A stretch of DNA of 64,000 nucleotides. It comes from Sulfuricurvum sp. Its GTDB lineage: Bacteria; Campylobacterota; Campylobacteria; Campylobacterales; Sulfurimonadaceae. Positions 48,442 through 57,018 of this stretch are shown one piece after another. Position 1 is the stretch's first letter. Each line of letters starts with the position of its first letter. The position numbers and the translations under genes are program-made. Location: contig NZ_JALNYS010000007.1 in the NCBI RefSeq assembly GCF_023229695.1, positions 62,001-126,000 of the forward strand. Direction: 5' to 3'. The notes beneath the pieces were generated by a model. That model did not search any database. It was not told the DNA's origin and was given only the letters and a program-made list of their open reading frames with translations.

Positions 48442-49605
48442 TTGAGCAATACCGTTGTTATAATTACCCTGTCGTTATTGGTTTTGTTATCGCCGTTTTT
48501 ATCGCGTATTGTCCGAATTCCGGTTGTTGTTGTAGAAATTTTATTGGGGTGTCTCGCAGGGTACTTTGGTCTATTGGTCGAAAATGAGCTCTTTAAAATT
48601 ATCGCCAAAGTCGGGTTTTTGTACCTGATGTTTCTCGCGGGGATGGAGGTGAATCTAAAAGAGTTCGGATTCGCCAAATCGTCGTTATTGCGTCGCACAA
48701 TCATCTATTTTGCAATGCTGTACGGATGTTCGTTGGCCCTCTTTTTGTATTTTAATCTGAGTTCCGTTTATTTAGTCGCTTTTCCGATCTTTTCGTTGGG
48801 GATGCTGATGGCATTGGTTAAAGAATACGGTAAAAACCAGCCGTGGCTAGCACTGGCATTGAACATCGGAATCATCGGTGAATTGGTCAGTATTATGGCC
48901 CTAACCATTCTCAGCGGGGGATTGGAATATGGGTATACGCGCGAATTTGCGTTTAAACTTGGCGGACTGTTTGCTTTTTTAATTGGATTTGTCCTTTTCT
49001 TTCGGGGGATAAGAATCTTATTTTGGTGGTACCCCGGACTTAAAACACTGATTATGCCGCATGATGACGGTAAAGATCAGGATGTCCGTTTTTCGATGGC
49101 ATTGATGTTTATTATGGTCGCTGTGATGCTCTATCTTAAGATAGATGTCGTTTTGGGGGCATTTTTAGCGGGGACGTTTGTCGCTGCTTATTTCAAACAT
49201 AAAACTGAGTTGCCCGAAAAGCTCTCCTCTTTCGGTTTCGGATTTTTAGTCCCGATTTTTTTTATCCATGTCGGTTCAACTCTTGCGTTGGATGCATTTA
49301 CCGATCCGCAAACACTCGGATTGGCATTGTTTATTGCGGGTGCGATTATCGGGATTCGCCTCATAAGCTCATTGGTGGCGTACGGCGGATATTTGGGACT
49401 TAAAAATACAATATTGTTTTCTTTAAGCGATTCGATGCCGTTGACATTTACCGTAGCCATTGCGACTTTAGGGTACGAAGCGGGGGCTATTACCCATAAT
49501 GAGTATTACTCCTTTATTGTCGCCAGTATGGGGAGCGGAATTTTTTTAATGATTGCGATCAAAATTCTTTATACCGTTTTTTATCCGAATAAAGGGCAAA
49601 AGTAG
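48442..49605 (+). CDS. Cation:proton antiporter (CPA2/Kef-like)
   Basis: The 387-aa membrane protein has about twelve hydrophobic segments, among them IVRIPVVVVEILLGCLAGYF, AKVGFLYLMFLAGMEVNLKE and DVVLGAFLAGTFVAAYFKHK. It ends in the membrane, without a RCK/TrkA-N nucleotide-binding domain. A TTG start follows AAAGGATAGCC. It probably exchanges Na+ or K+ for protons; which ion is unknown. Confidence 0.88.
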   Translation: MSNTVVIITLSLLVLLSPFLSRIVRIPVVVVEILLGCLAGYFGLLVENELFKIIAKVGFLYLMFLAGMEVNLKEFGFAKSSLLRRTIIYFAMLYGCSLALFLYFNLSSVYLVAFPIFSLGMLMALVKEYGKNQPWLALALNIGIIGELVSIMALTILSGGLEYGYTREFAFKLGGLFAFLIGFVLFFRGIRILFWWYPGLKTLIMPHDDGKDQDVRFSMALMFIMVAVMLYLKIDVVLGAFLAGTFVAAYFKHKTELPEKLSSFGFGFLVPIFFIHVGSTLALDAFTDPQTLGLALFIAGAIIGIRLISSLVAYGGYLGLKNTILFSLSDSMPLTFTVAIATLGYEAGAITHNEYYSFIVASMGSGIFLMIAIKILYTVFYPNKGQK

Positions 49606-49720
49606 AGTGCCGTTAATAATTTTTAGTGAAAACAAGGTACAATCGACTCTCATTTAGAAAATACAATATTGCCCTCTTTGGGAGGGTGAACTAACTGTTT
49701 CGGGGATGAAAGGGGGACGT

Positions 49721-50491
49721 GTGGATTTAACAACGATATTAGGGATTTTGGGAGCAATCGCCTCTATCTCCATCGGTGACTTGATGGAGGGGGGGAACCC
49801 CGTTCACGTTGTCCATATTACATCACTGATCATCATTATTCCTACCACGCTGTTGGCGTCGATGGTCAGTACCGATCCCGAATACATCAAAGGGGCATGG
49901 AAAAACGTGGGGATGAATTTTAAAAAATCTCCGGTTAATCTGCATGAACGTATCAAAGAGATCGTTGAGCTTGCTTTGATGGCACGGCGGGACGGATTGC
50001 TCTCTTTGGAGAAAAAAGTGGCCGAACTCGACAATGCCTTTCTAAAGCAGGGACTTAGCATGGCGGTAGACGGAAACGAGATCGAAACGATCGAAGCAAC
50101 CCTTGAGGCCGTTATCGAAGAGACGGAAGAGTATTGGCACGGTTGCGCCCATTATTGGATACTCGCTGGGGAGACTTCCCCCGTTATGGGGCTTGTCGGG
50201 GCCGTTTTGGGGCTTATTTTAGCCCTTCAAAAGTTGGACAACCCTGCTGAAATGGCACAGGGTATCGCCGGTGCGTTTACCGCAACCGTAACGGGGATTT
50301 TCGGTGCATACGTTCTTATCGGGCCGATGGGAAATAAAATGAAGGCGAAATCGCATCACATTGTCAAAGAACAAAAGTTGATGCTAGAGGGGATTATCGG
50401 AATTGTTCATGGGGATAATCCCCGTACCCTTGAGGCTAAACTCCTTAATTTTCTTTCGCCTGCGGAAGAAAAACATAGCCAATTTACATAA
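49721..50491 (+). CDS. motA: Flagellar motor stator protein MotA
   Basis: The 256-aa inner-membrane stator subunit has four membrane segments, including GILGAIASISIGDLMEGGNP at the start and TSPVMGLVGAVLGLILALQK and AFTATVTGIFGAYVLIGPMG later. With MotB it forms the proton channel that drives flagellar rotation. I chose GTG at 49721 because AAAGGGGG lies six bases upstream and it gives the family's standard length; an ATG five codons earlier is possible. motB follows after 11 bp. Confidence 0.95.
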   Translation: MDLTTILGILGAIASISIGDLMEGGNPVHVVHITSLIIIIPTTLLASMVSTDPEYIKGAWKNVGMNFKKSPVNLHERIKEIVELALMARRDGLLSLEKKVAELDNAFLKQGLSMAVDGNEIETIEATLEAVIEETEEYWHGCAHYWILAGETSPVMGLVGAVLGLILALQKLDNPAEMAQGIAGAFTATVTGIFGAYVLIGPMGNKMKAKSHHIVKEQKLMLEGIIGIVHGDNPRTLEAKLLNFLSPAEEKHSQFT

Positions 50492-50502
50492 TGGTCGGTT
50501 GA

Positions 50503-51342
50503 ATGGGCAAGAAAAAATGCAAAAAATGTCCAGAGTGCCCGGCAGGGGAAAAATGGGCAGTCCCTACCGCTGACTTTTTCAGTTTGCTTCTGGCCTTGTT
50601 TATTGCCCTGTATGCACTTGCTTCAGTCAATAAAGAGAAGTTGCAGTCGGTCAAAGAGGAATTTGTTAAAATTTACGATTACGCCCCGGCTCCGGAGACT
50701 ATTTCTCCGGTCGTGAAGATGGAGAGTGAATCCAAACCGACACCGGAAGCGACCGGGGCCCCGAGCGGACAAGCTCCGGTTGCGGATGGGGGGGCACTTT
50801 TGGTAGGGGCACCTCCTACTCCGAGCGCCCCCGCCGGTGCCATCACTAAAATACAGCAGGATATGCAAGATGCCTCGATGGGTGAGGGACCTTTGGATCA
50901 GAGCCTGGAAGGGGTATTGTTAAAACTTCCGGCAACGATTCAGTTTCGAGGTGCCAATACGACGATTGATGATGAAAATATGCATCTGTTTATTAAGCGG
51001 ATAGCGGATATCATCAATACCCTTCCTCCGAGCGTCGATATTTCGGTGCGCGGATACACCGACGATCTTCCGACCCGAAGCGCTCCGTACCGGGATAATA
51101 TGGAACTCTCAAGTGCCCGTGCCGCGACGGTTGTTCGAGAATTGATCAAAAACGGTGTTTCTCCTGAACGGTTGTCTTCTGCCGGATTCGGTTCATCCAA
51201 GCCGATTGTATCGAATACGAATGAATCCAATCGTGAAAAAAATCGGCGCGTAGAGTTTTACATGTTTGTTTCAAACGATAAGCCGCTGGATACGAAAAAG
51301 CAGCAAAACATTCTGGATGCCCTCTCTAAAATGACAAAATGA
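50503..51342 (+). CDS. motB: Flagellar motor stator protein MotB
   Basis: The 279-aa protein has a Cys-rich N-terminus (KKCKKCPECPAGEKWAVP), a single membrane helix with the proton-carrying Asp in TADFFSLLLALFIALYAL, a Pro-rich linker of ~90 residues and an OmpA-like peptidoglycan-binding domain (PSVDISVRGYTDDLPTRSAP, RLSSAGFGSSKPIVSNTNES, NREKNRRVEFYMF). It anchors MotA to the wall. The N-terminal CxxCxxC-like stretch is a notable detail. Confidence 0.95.
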   Translation: MGKKKCKKCPECPAGEKWAVPTADFFSLLLALFIALYALASVNKEKLQSVKEEFVKIYDYAPAPETISPVVKMESESKPTPEATGAPSGQAPVADGGALLVGAPPTPSAPAGAITKIQQDMQDASMGEGPLDQSLEGVLLKLPATIQFRGANTTIDDENMHLFIKRIADIINTLPPSVDISVRGYTDDLPTRSAPYRDNMELSSARAATVVRELIKNGVSPERLSSAGFGSSKPIVSNTNESNREKNRRVEFYMFVSNDKPLDTKKQQNILDALSKMTK

Positions 51343-51349
51343 TTTTTTT

Positions 51350-51497
51350 AACTGATGTTACGCACTTTCTGGGCAAAGCCCATAAAGTGGCAGGGACAGA
51401 TGTCCCTACAACCCCCTAAAGCTACCCGTATCTTTCGGATACGGGAGATTGACTCCCCTTGAAGTACCCGTTAAGGCAAGACGCGTAAGGTCAGTTT
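51350..51497. repeat. MITE-like element, copy A
   Basis: The ~148-bp unit starts AACTGATGTTACGC and ends GCGTAAGGTCAGTTT, so its ends are inverted repeats. Inside are hairpins CACTTT-TGGGC/GCCCA-AAAGTG and CCCGTATC/GATACGGG. Copy B follows directly. The gap between motB and the cyclophilin gene consists mainly of these two units. Confidence 0.85.
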
Positions 51498-51499
51498 GT

Positions 51500-51678
51500 A
51501 ACTGATGTTACGCACTTTCTGGGCGAAGCCCAGAAAGTGGCAGGGGATAGTTTAACCCCCAAAACAAGCGAAGCGCTCCCGAAGGGATGTTTCCTGAAAC
51601 GCTACCCGTATCTTTCGGATACGGGAGATTGACTCCCCTTGAAGTACCCGTTAAGGCAAGACGCGTAAGATCAGTTTT
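51500..51678. repeat. MITE-like element, copy B
   Basis: The ~179-bp unit has the same ends and the same CCCGTATC/GATACGGG hairpin and flank as copy A, from GCTACCCGTATC to the end almost identical. About 30 extra bases lie in the centre (CAAGCGAAGCGCTCC…). The tandem pair probably arose by insertion or duplication. Confidence 0.85.
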
Positions 51679-51751
51679 CAAGATAGGCTGAGGTTTTGAT
51701 AAGGGCAATGAGGGAGTCTGGATTCTAGGTTTGCCTCAAATGAGGCAAAAT

Positions 51752-52285
51752 TTAGGGGAGAAGTGTTGCTTTAATGATTTTTTGTGTCTGAAGAGGGCGG
51801 TCTCCGCCGTTTTGACCGTTGGTTGGAACTTTATTCAGTTTTGCCAATACGCCCATTCCCGATACGACACGTCCAAAGATCGTATGGTATCCGTTTAGCC
51901 ACGGTGTCGCGGCCGTAGTGATAAAAAATTGGCTTCCGTTGGTGCGAGGCCCTGCATTGGCCATGGCCAAAATCCCTTCCTGATCAAAAACAACTCCCGA
52001 TTTGAATTCGTCTTTAAACGGTTTTTTCCAGATGGATTCGCCGCCGGCACCGGTACCGGTCGGATCGCCCCCTTGAATCATGAAATTTTTGATAATACGA
52101 TGGAAGGTCAGTCCGTCATAATAGCCGTTTTTGACATGGGTAGTAAAGTTTTCTACCGCTAAAGGGGCTACATCTTCGTACAATTCAAGGGTAAGATCCC
52201 CTTGCGTTGTTTGAAGGGTGACACGCGGATGGGAAGCCGCAAAACTAAGAACGGATGTTAAAAGCAACGTGATGAGGTAACGCAT
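51752..52285 (-). CDS. Peptidyl-prolyl cis-trans isomerase, cyclophilin type, exported
   Basis: The 177-aa cyclophilin has a Sec signal (RYLITLLLTSVLSFAASH) and the catalytic block FHRIIKNFMIQGGDPTGTGA with the active Arg, then GILAMANAGPRTNGSQFFIT and LNGYHTIFGRVVSGM. It folds proteins in the periplasm. The start overlaps the msrB stop (TAATG), so it is the last gene of the msrB operon. Confidence 0.93.
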   Translation of the reverse strand: MRYLITLLLTSVLSFAASHPRVTLQTTQGDLTLELYEDVAPLAVENFTTHVKNGYYDGLTFHRIIKNFMIQGGDPTGTGAGGESIWKKPFKDEFKSGVVFDQEGILAMANAGPRTNGSQFFITTAATPWLNGYHTIFGRVVSGMGVLAKLNKVPTNGQNGGDRPLQTQKIIKATLLP

Positions 52286-52686
52286 TAAGACTCCTGATTT
52301 CGTGGTGTAAAGATGAGACAAACGGAATTGATGCAATAGCGAAGCCCTGTCGGAGGAGGACCATCCGTAAAGAGATGTCCCAGATGGGCATCACAGGCTG
52401 CACACAGCACTTCGACACGAATCATACCATGTGTAGCGTCACGTTTCTCTTCAAGCGCTGAAACCGATACCGGAGAATAAAAACTTGGCCATCCTGTTTC
52501 GGAATCAAACTTTGTCGCAGAATCGAATAGCGGGGTGCCGCAGCATACGCATTGATAAACACCGTCTTCTTTGAATGAGGCATATTGACCGCTAAAGGGG
52601 GGCTCTGTACCGTGTTGTCGTGTTACCCGATACGCGTCGGGAGCAAGGAGCTCCTGCCACTCTTGGTCAGTTTTCGTAATTTTCAT
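52285..52686 (-). CDS. msrB: Peptide-methionine (R)-S-oxide reductase
   Basis: The 133-aa enzyme reduces methionine-R-sulfoxide in oxidised proteins. The zinc site is CVCCG and CAACDAH, and the catalytic Cys lies in GLRYCINSV. FDSETGWPSFYSPVS is the substrate block. Unlike the cyclophilin that follows it has no signal peptide. It overlaps the helicase-like gene by 20 bp. Confidence 0.95.
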   Translation of the reverse strand: MKITKTDQEWQELLAPDAYRVTRQHGTEPPFSGQYASFKEDGVYQCVCCGTPLFDSATKFDSETGWPSFYSPVSVSALEEKRDATHGMIRVEVLCAACDAHLGHLFTDGPPPTGLRYCINSVCLIFTPRNQES

Positions 52687-54142
52687 CGGATATATCCTTG
52701 CGGATTGAATTTTTATCGGTGATTATAGTAAGGGATTCTGATGCACGGCTTAGTGCGATAGAATAGTTGGGATCCATCGGATCGCATCCAAGCAAGAGGA
52801 CATGTTCTCTGCAAAGGGGGGCAATCGCGTCCGTAGTCGCGATAATAATGGAATCGAGGTCTTGGTATTGCAAACTGGACGAAAGGGTAATCGGACGGCA
52901 GTTAAGATGAAAATAGGTATCAATCGCCTCTTTTACGGTGTTTAATACTTCCTGTGAAGGAACGATAATCAAGAGTTCCGAGGGGATCGAAGAGAGCAGT
53001 TGCCGTCGCACATGTATGAGCAAGGTGAGGAGTAAACGGCTCTCTTTGGAATAAATGAGCTTCGGGGTAATTAAATGGCGAAAATGATCCGAAAGGGTAA
53101 ATGCCGTTTCGTTTAGAACCGGCAGAATTGTGCTCATCAATAGCCACCGCTTTGTCTGATGGTGCTGAAGTTTTTGAAGTAGATGTGCTTCAAGAAGATG
53201 GCTGTCGTCGCATAAAATAATGGAAGCATCCTGAAAACCTTTTAGATCTTCGATCCGATTATTGTTGTCTGCATTGCTGCAATAAGGGGTATAAAAAGAG
53301 AGGGCTCCGATATCGATACGAACCGCTCCGTATTCAAGAAGGGAGATGAGTTCATTTCGCAAGAGCTCTCCTCCCAACCGAGTCGGCGTAATAATCATTA
53401 TTCTCTCTTGCGGATTTGCAAGGAGAAGGGAGAGCGCTTTTCGAATCAACAGGGTACTTTTCCCGCTTCCCTCACCTCCGGAAAGGGTTGTAACTCCTTG
53501 AAACCGGGATGCAAGAAAGAGGTTTTGCTGAGGGGTAAGGAGCGCTCCGGAGGGATTAAGCGGTGAGGGGAGGATGAGGGTATGGGAATTTAAAGCGCCG
53601 ATGATTTTCAGAAAGGAGTAGGGCTCAGATTGATAGTCGCCGATAGCATACACTTTTGTCTGAACGGATTCGGGTGTCTCATCGCTGAAGAGCAGATGGC
53701 TTTTGGGTAAAAATTGATGAAACGAGGGGTCGAGAGTATCAAACTCTTTTTCAGTGATGTTCTGCAGCCAGATAAAACGGTAAATCGGGGTTGTGTCAAA
53801 AGAGAGAACATCTTCAAGTTTGCGTCGGACCCGGGATTCGATGGCTTCAAAACGGGTCGCGGAGGGGCGTTTGATTTGTCGTGACGCACGCTGTACGGTC
53901 GCATTTTTTAATTCTGAAGGGTGCCAGGAGATTCTTTCCCCTAAAAAAATACCAAAATTCGGAAGAAAAATCAACAGATGAATGGGGGTGATATTGTTGT
54001 TATGAAAAAGGTGAAAATCCGAATAGATTTCTCCCCCTTCATTACGGACAAATGTTTCCAACACAAGATTGGCGGCCGTTTCGGGCTGATGGTGTTGTTG
54101 CGGTTGTGAAGAGGTTAATCGAGTAAAAAAAGAGGACAACAC
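52667..54142 (-). CDS. NERD-like / superfamily-1 helicase-related P-loop protein
   Basis: The 491-aa protein starts with a NERD-like domain (LVLETFVRNEGGEIYSDFHL then LLIFLPNFGIFLGERISW). The Asp and the E-x-K of active NERD nucleases are not visible; the strand ends GERIS. From about residue 205 a P-loop domain follows: Walker A GGEGSGKSTLL, Walker B ASIILCDDSH, and a motif VI-like SIALSRASESLTIITD, as in UvrD-type helicases. Most of the helicase core is shorter than usual. Its role is unknown; it leads the msrB-cyclophilin operon. Confidence 0.75.
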   Translation of the reverse strand: MLSSFFTRLTSSQPQQHHQPETAANLVLETFVRNEGGEIYSDFHLFHNNNITPIHLLIFLPNFGIFLGERISWHPSELKNATVQRASRQIKRPSATRFEAIESRVRRKLEDVLSFDTTPIYRFIWLQNITEKEFDTLDPSFHQFLPKSHLLFSDETPESVQTKVYAIGDYQSEPYSFLKIIGALNSHTLILPSPLNPSGALLTPQQNLFLASRFQGVTTLSGGEGSGKSTLLIRKALSLLLANPQERIMIITPTRLGGELLRNELISLLEYGAVRIDIGALSFYTPYCSNADNNNRIEDLKGFQDASIILCDDSHLLEAHLLQKLQHHQTKRWLLMSTILPVLNETAFTLSDHFRHLITPKLIYSKESRLLLTLLIHVRRQLLSSIPSELLIIVPSQEVLNTVKEAIDTYFHLNCRPITLSSSLQYQDLDSIIIATTDAIAPLCREHVLLLGCDPMDPNYSIALSRASESLTIITDKNSIRKDISDENYEN

Positions 54143-54211
54143 CCATGTAGCCTTTAGACGCTATTATAGTTTATTGCGTTAATTATAGCGAAGGGGAGAT
54201 AAAGATCAATG

Positions 54212-54236
54212 AAAAAAGGCCGAGGAAATCCTCGGA
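54212..54236 (-). terminator. Intrinsic terminator of the HU gene
   Basis: On the minus strand CCGAGG-ATTT-CCTCGG is followed by CCTTTTTT, just after the HU stop codon. It has both a stable stem and a T run. Confidence 0.85.
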
Positions 54237-54251
54237 CTTCAAGGGGAAAGA

Positions 54252-54536
54252 TTAGTGACCGGCAGCGATACTGTCTTTAAGACTTTTGCCCGGCTTGAAT
54301 TTAGGAACCATTTTGTCTTCAGTACTGTATGTTTTACTGGTTCCCGGAACTTTACCGCTTTTCCCTTTTTGAAGAGATGCCGCAAAACTTCCAAACCCTA
54401 CCAATGAAACTTCTTCTTTAGCGACAAGAGCCGTTGTTACTGCATCGGTGAAAGCTTTGATAGCCGCTTCAGCTTCCACTTTTGTTTTGTAATTGCCACT
54501 TTTTTGAACCAATTCGACGAATTGTGCTTTATTCAT
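54252..54536 (-). CDS. hup: HU family DNA-binding protein
   Basis: The 94-aa nucleoid protein opens MNKAQFVELVQKSGNYKTKV and has VSLVGFGSFAASLQKGKSGK and the DNA-binding arm GKVPGTSKTYSTEDKMVPKF then KPGKSLKD. It bends and compacts DNA as a dimer. A strong intrinsic terminator follows. Confidence 0.95.
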   Translation of the reverse strand: MNKAQFVELVQKSGNYKTKVEAEAAIKAFTDAVTTALVAKEEVSLVGFGSFAASLQKGKSGKVPGTSKTYSTEDKMVPKFKPGKSLKDSIAAGH

Positions 54537-54638
54537 TTAATTCCCTTACGATTATATGCGAAGTACACCCAAACCTCTCGTTCTCGATAAGTTTAGAGGG
54601 GTATAAGTTCAGCCAAGAATACTTTAATATCTCTTAGC

Positions 54639-54872
54639 TTAATTTTTTCTTCTTTTTTGTGTTTTAATGAACTGTTTAGTCGTTTTAGGACTATTTAGGC
54701 CACTATTCACCTCTATACGGGTTTTTGAAGGGGTTGCGAAAATGGCGTTGATTAAGAATGATGAGAAAAAACGATGGCAGCTGCCCAATCGTCGAAACAT
54801 ATTTCTGGATTGAGATATGGATAAAAAAGCTTCTTCAAGACCGATACGTTCCTGCTCTGTCAAACTACTCAT
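54639..54872 (-). CDS. Small hypothetical protein paired with HTH gene
   Basis: The ~77-aa product starts MSSLTEQERIGLEEAFLSIS and ends in a basic tail (TKQFIKTQKRRKN). Its ATG overlaps the stop of the upstream HTH gene by 8 bp, so the two form an operon. I do not recognise a family. Confidence 0.6.
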   Translation of the reverse strand: MSSLTEQERIGLEEAFLSISQSRNMFRRLGSCHRFFSSFLINAIFATPSKTRIEVNSGLNSPKTTKQFIKTQKRRKN

Positions 54873-55116
54873 GGTTTCTCTCATCTAAGGTATTTATTTT
54901 ACGAACGACTCTAACGATTTCATCATCTTCAAGCATTCCAAGCATCTGAATGACCGCTTTAGCCGCTTGAGGTTTGGCATTTCCAAGCTTCCAATCCTGA
55001 TAGGTACGCATGGAGATTCCTAATGTTTGAGCGAGCTCTTTTTGGGAAATCTTCTTACCGTTATTTTGTGCCTCAACGGCATTGTGCAGAAGATTAAAGA
55101 GATCACTCATTTCCAT
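54865..55116 (-). CDS. Small helix-turn-helix protein
   Basis: The ~83-aa protein has a HTH (KISQKELAQTLGISMRTYQD, residues ~25-44), then WKLGNAKPQAAKAVIQMLGM. It resembles Cro/XRE-like regulators. I chose the start at 55116 (MEMSDLF), after which AATGGAGC can act as ribosome-binding site. The following gene overlaps it. Confidence 0.75.
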   Translation of the reverse strand: MEMSDLFNLLHNAVEAQNNGKKISQKELAQTLGISMRTYQDWKLGNAKPQAAKAVIQMLGMLEDDEIVRVVRKINTLDERNHE

Positions 55117-55325
55117 TGCTCCATTGTAATATTCATTTCTTGATATAAACATTAAAGTGTATAAAATATACGTAATTAATAGTAAAATATAAACAAATAT
55201 GTATAGTTTGTAAACAAAAATGTATAAAGCATTATTTGTACCAGTATTTATATCTAATAATATGTATGTAATATACAGAATACCGTATATATTATTTTGA
55301 AATAGTTGTTGAATAGGAAAATGGG

Positions 55326-55410
55326 GTGGGAAGCTTCAGGGGGGTGCAGGGGACAAATTGTCCCCTGCCACTTTACGGGCTTTGCCCGTAAAGTGTGTAA
55401 CATTAAATCG
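55326..55410. repeat. MITE-like element, copy C (opposite orientation, truncated)
   Basis: GTGGGAAGCTTCAGGGGGGT then the hairpins GGGGACAA/TTGTCCCC and CACTTTACGGGC/GCCCGTAAAGTG, ending TGTAACATTA. The last part is the reverse complement of the start of copies A and B. Upstream, about 170 bp (55150-55310) of very AT-rich DNA shows nothing I can name. Confidence 0.8.
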
Positions 55411-55435
55411 GTTATTTCTCACGCATCCGAAAGAT

Positions 55436-55516
55436 GTGGGAAGCTTCAGGGGGGTGCAGGGGACAAATTGTCCCCGCCACTTTACGGGCTTTGCCCGGAA
55501 AGTGTGTAACATCAAA
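55436..55516. repeat. MITE-like element, copy D
   Basis: Copy D matches copy C almost base for base (GTGGGAAGCTTCAGGGGGGT, AAGTGTGTAACATCA). It ends next to the stop codon of the DUF3972 gene. Confidence 0.8.
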
Positions 55517-55519
55517 GCG

Positions 55520-56194
55520 TTATACTAAAAGATCGGTGTAGTCGTATTTGGCGAGGTCAACAAAAAATTCTCCCTCTTTTTGGATGATGCGGACATCCTC
55601 ACCGAAGGCAGCTTCAAAACGGCGTTTGACCTCTTTTCTTTGGTAAGAATCCATACCGATAAACTTGAGATAACGTTTAAGCTCAATGATTCCACTGGCG
55701 AGGGTGGTTATCGGATTTGCTTCAGTAGTTGTGACGTCAACGTCATGAATTTTCTGATCATTCGAGAGGAGGAGTTTGGTGTTGATGACTTCAAGGATAT
55801 TTTTGAGCTGTTCGTCTTTGGCAAGATAAATCGCTTCAACCCGTTGACGTTCGGCAATCAGCATTTGCTCTTTATCGTGGACCAAGGAGTCTACTTTGGC
55901 TTCAAGCTCTTTAATTTTTAATTTGAGATGGTGATTCTCTTTTTGATAGAGGGAGATGATCATCCCCACCGTCGATTTCGGGCTTTGAGTTGCCGGAGCG
56001 GACGGGGTGAGATTTTTTTTGGCTTCATCGGCGAGCTCTTTGCGTTTCTCTTCGTCCAATGAGCTTCGGGGGACGATAATATAGGTGACTCCCCCTTCTA
56101 TAATATAATTGAGCCGTTTGGTCCGAATTTTATTCTGAATCATCTCTTTTGACATTTTAAATGTTTTTGCATATTCATCAATACTAAAACGCAT
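55520..56194 (-). CDS. DUF3972 family protein
   Basis: The 224-aa protein has a DNA-binding-like N-terminal segment (IDEYAKTFKMSKEMIQNKIR, then LNYIIEGGVTYIIVPRSSL), a linker, a long coiled coil (YQKENHHLKLKIKELEAKVD) and a C-terminal helical domain (IELKRYLKFIGMDSYQRKEV, FVDLAKYDYTDLLV). It is a conserved family in Campylobacterota with unknown function. It overlaps the cyclase-like gene by 11 bp, so the two are co-expressed. Confidence 0.85.
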   Translation of the reverse strand: MRFSIDEYAKTFKMSKEMIQNKIRTKRLNYIIEGGVTYIIVPRSSLDEEKRKELADEAKKNLTPSAPATQSPKSTVGMIISLYQKENHHLKLKIKELEAKVDSLVHDKEQMLIAERQRVEAIYLAKDEQLKNILEVINTKLLLSNDQKIHDVDVTTTEANPITTLASGIIELKRYLKFIGMDSYQRKEVKRRFEAAFGEDVRIIQKEGEFFVDLAKYDYTDLLV

Positions 56195-56846
56195 CCATTT
56201 TTCTCCTCTGAAAGTTCATTCGTTCCGGTTTCGGAGGGGGGATAATCCCCCCCTTGCGCATCCATATCAGATAACCGTGGCGTTCGATATGGTGTTTGTC
56301 TTGAAAGGTGTGCAGCGAACTGTGCCGAAGCTCACATTTATGAAGCAACTCTTCAAAATCGGGGTAAAGCTGTAAAAATGAGTTGAGCGATTCGAATGCT
56401 TTGTCGGAAATAATAACCGTGCTGATAATAAGATTTTTAATTTCAATGTAGCGGGCACACTCATTGAGACCGTCTCCGACAAAATTTTCATTTCCCAGAA
56501 TATCTTCAAAGCGGTGTACCCTTCCGGTATGGACCGCAACACGGATTCCCCGAAAATAAGGGTACTCTTTTGCGATTAAATCGGAAAAATGGATAAAAGA
56601 GAGCCCCAGTATCGGACCGAAACCGCGTAAATTCGGATGTAAAATACAATAAAAACCGTCTCCCGTCGGGATGATTCCACGCAGCATTTCATTCATCGGA
56701 ATACCTGAAGTTTTAAGCATTTTATGGATCATTTTTTTATAGGTAACGGAGAGATAGGTAATGATCTCAAGTTGTTCATCCATTGCAAGGCGTGAAAAGT
56801 CGATCACATCGATTAATACGATATCGGTTTCGATGACTTGATTCAT
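56184..56846 (-). CDS. Class III nucleotidyl-cyclase-like protein (probably inactive)
   Basis: The 220-aa protein resembles the catalytic fold of class III adenylate/guanylate cyclases: it starts DIVLIDVIDFSRLAMDEQLE (metal-binding strand), has GDGFYCIL as the beta-hairpin, RVAVHTGRVHRF, and FVGDGLNECARYIEIK as the later block. The second metal Asp is visible in GDG, but the substrate-specifying Lys/Asp and transition-state Arg/Asn are not clear to me. It may be a cyclase or a sensor derived from one. It leads the pair with DUF3972. Confidence 0.7.
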   Translation of the reverse strand: MNQVIETDIVLIDVIDFSRLAMDEQLEIITYLSVTYKKMIHKMLKTSGIPMNEMLRGIIPTGDGFYCILHPNLRGFGPILGLSFIHFSDLIAKEYPYFRGIRVAVHTGRVHRFEDILGNENFVGDGLNECARYIEIKNLIISTVIISDKAFESLNSFLQLYPDFEELLHKCELRHSSLHTFQDKHHIERHGYLIWMRKGGIIPPPKPERMNFQRRKMDAF

Positions 56847-57018
56847 ACGTGAATGGACTCCCTTGCAGAATATAGTTCCATATTGTATACGAGATGAACT
56901 CTGAAAAGACTGAGGTGATTAAAATATCTTACGTAAACGGTTTAAAAACAGAACGAAACTGTGTTAGTATTTCCGAAAATAATGAGTGTGCACTATACTA
57001 CGCATAGAGGATGAGAAT

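Noticed and set aside
51350..51678. CRISPR array
   Set aside because: There are only two units of unequal length with internal hairpins and no spacer pattern.
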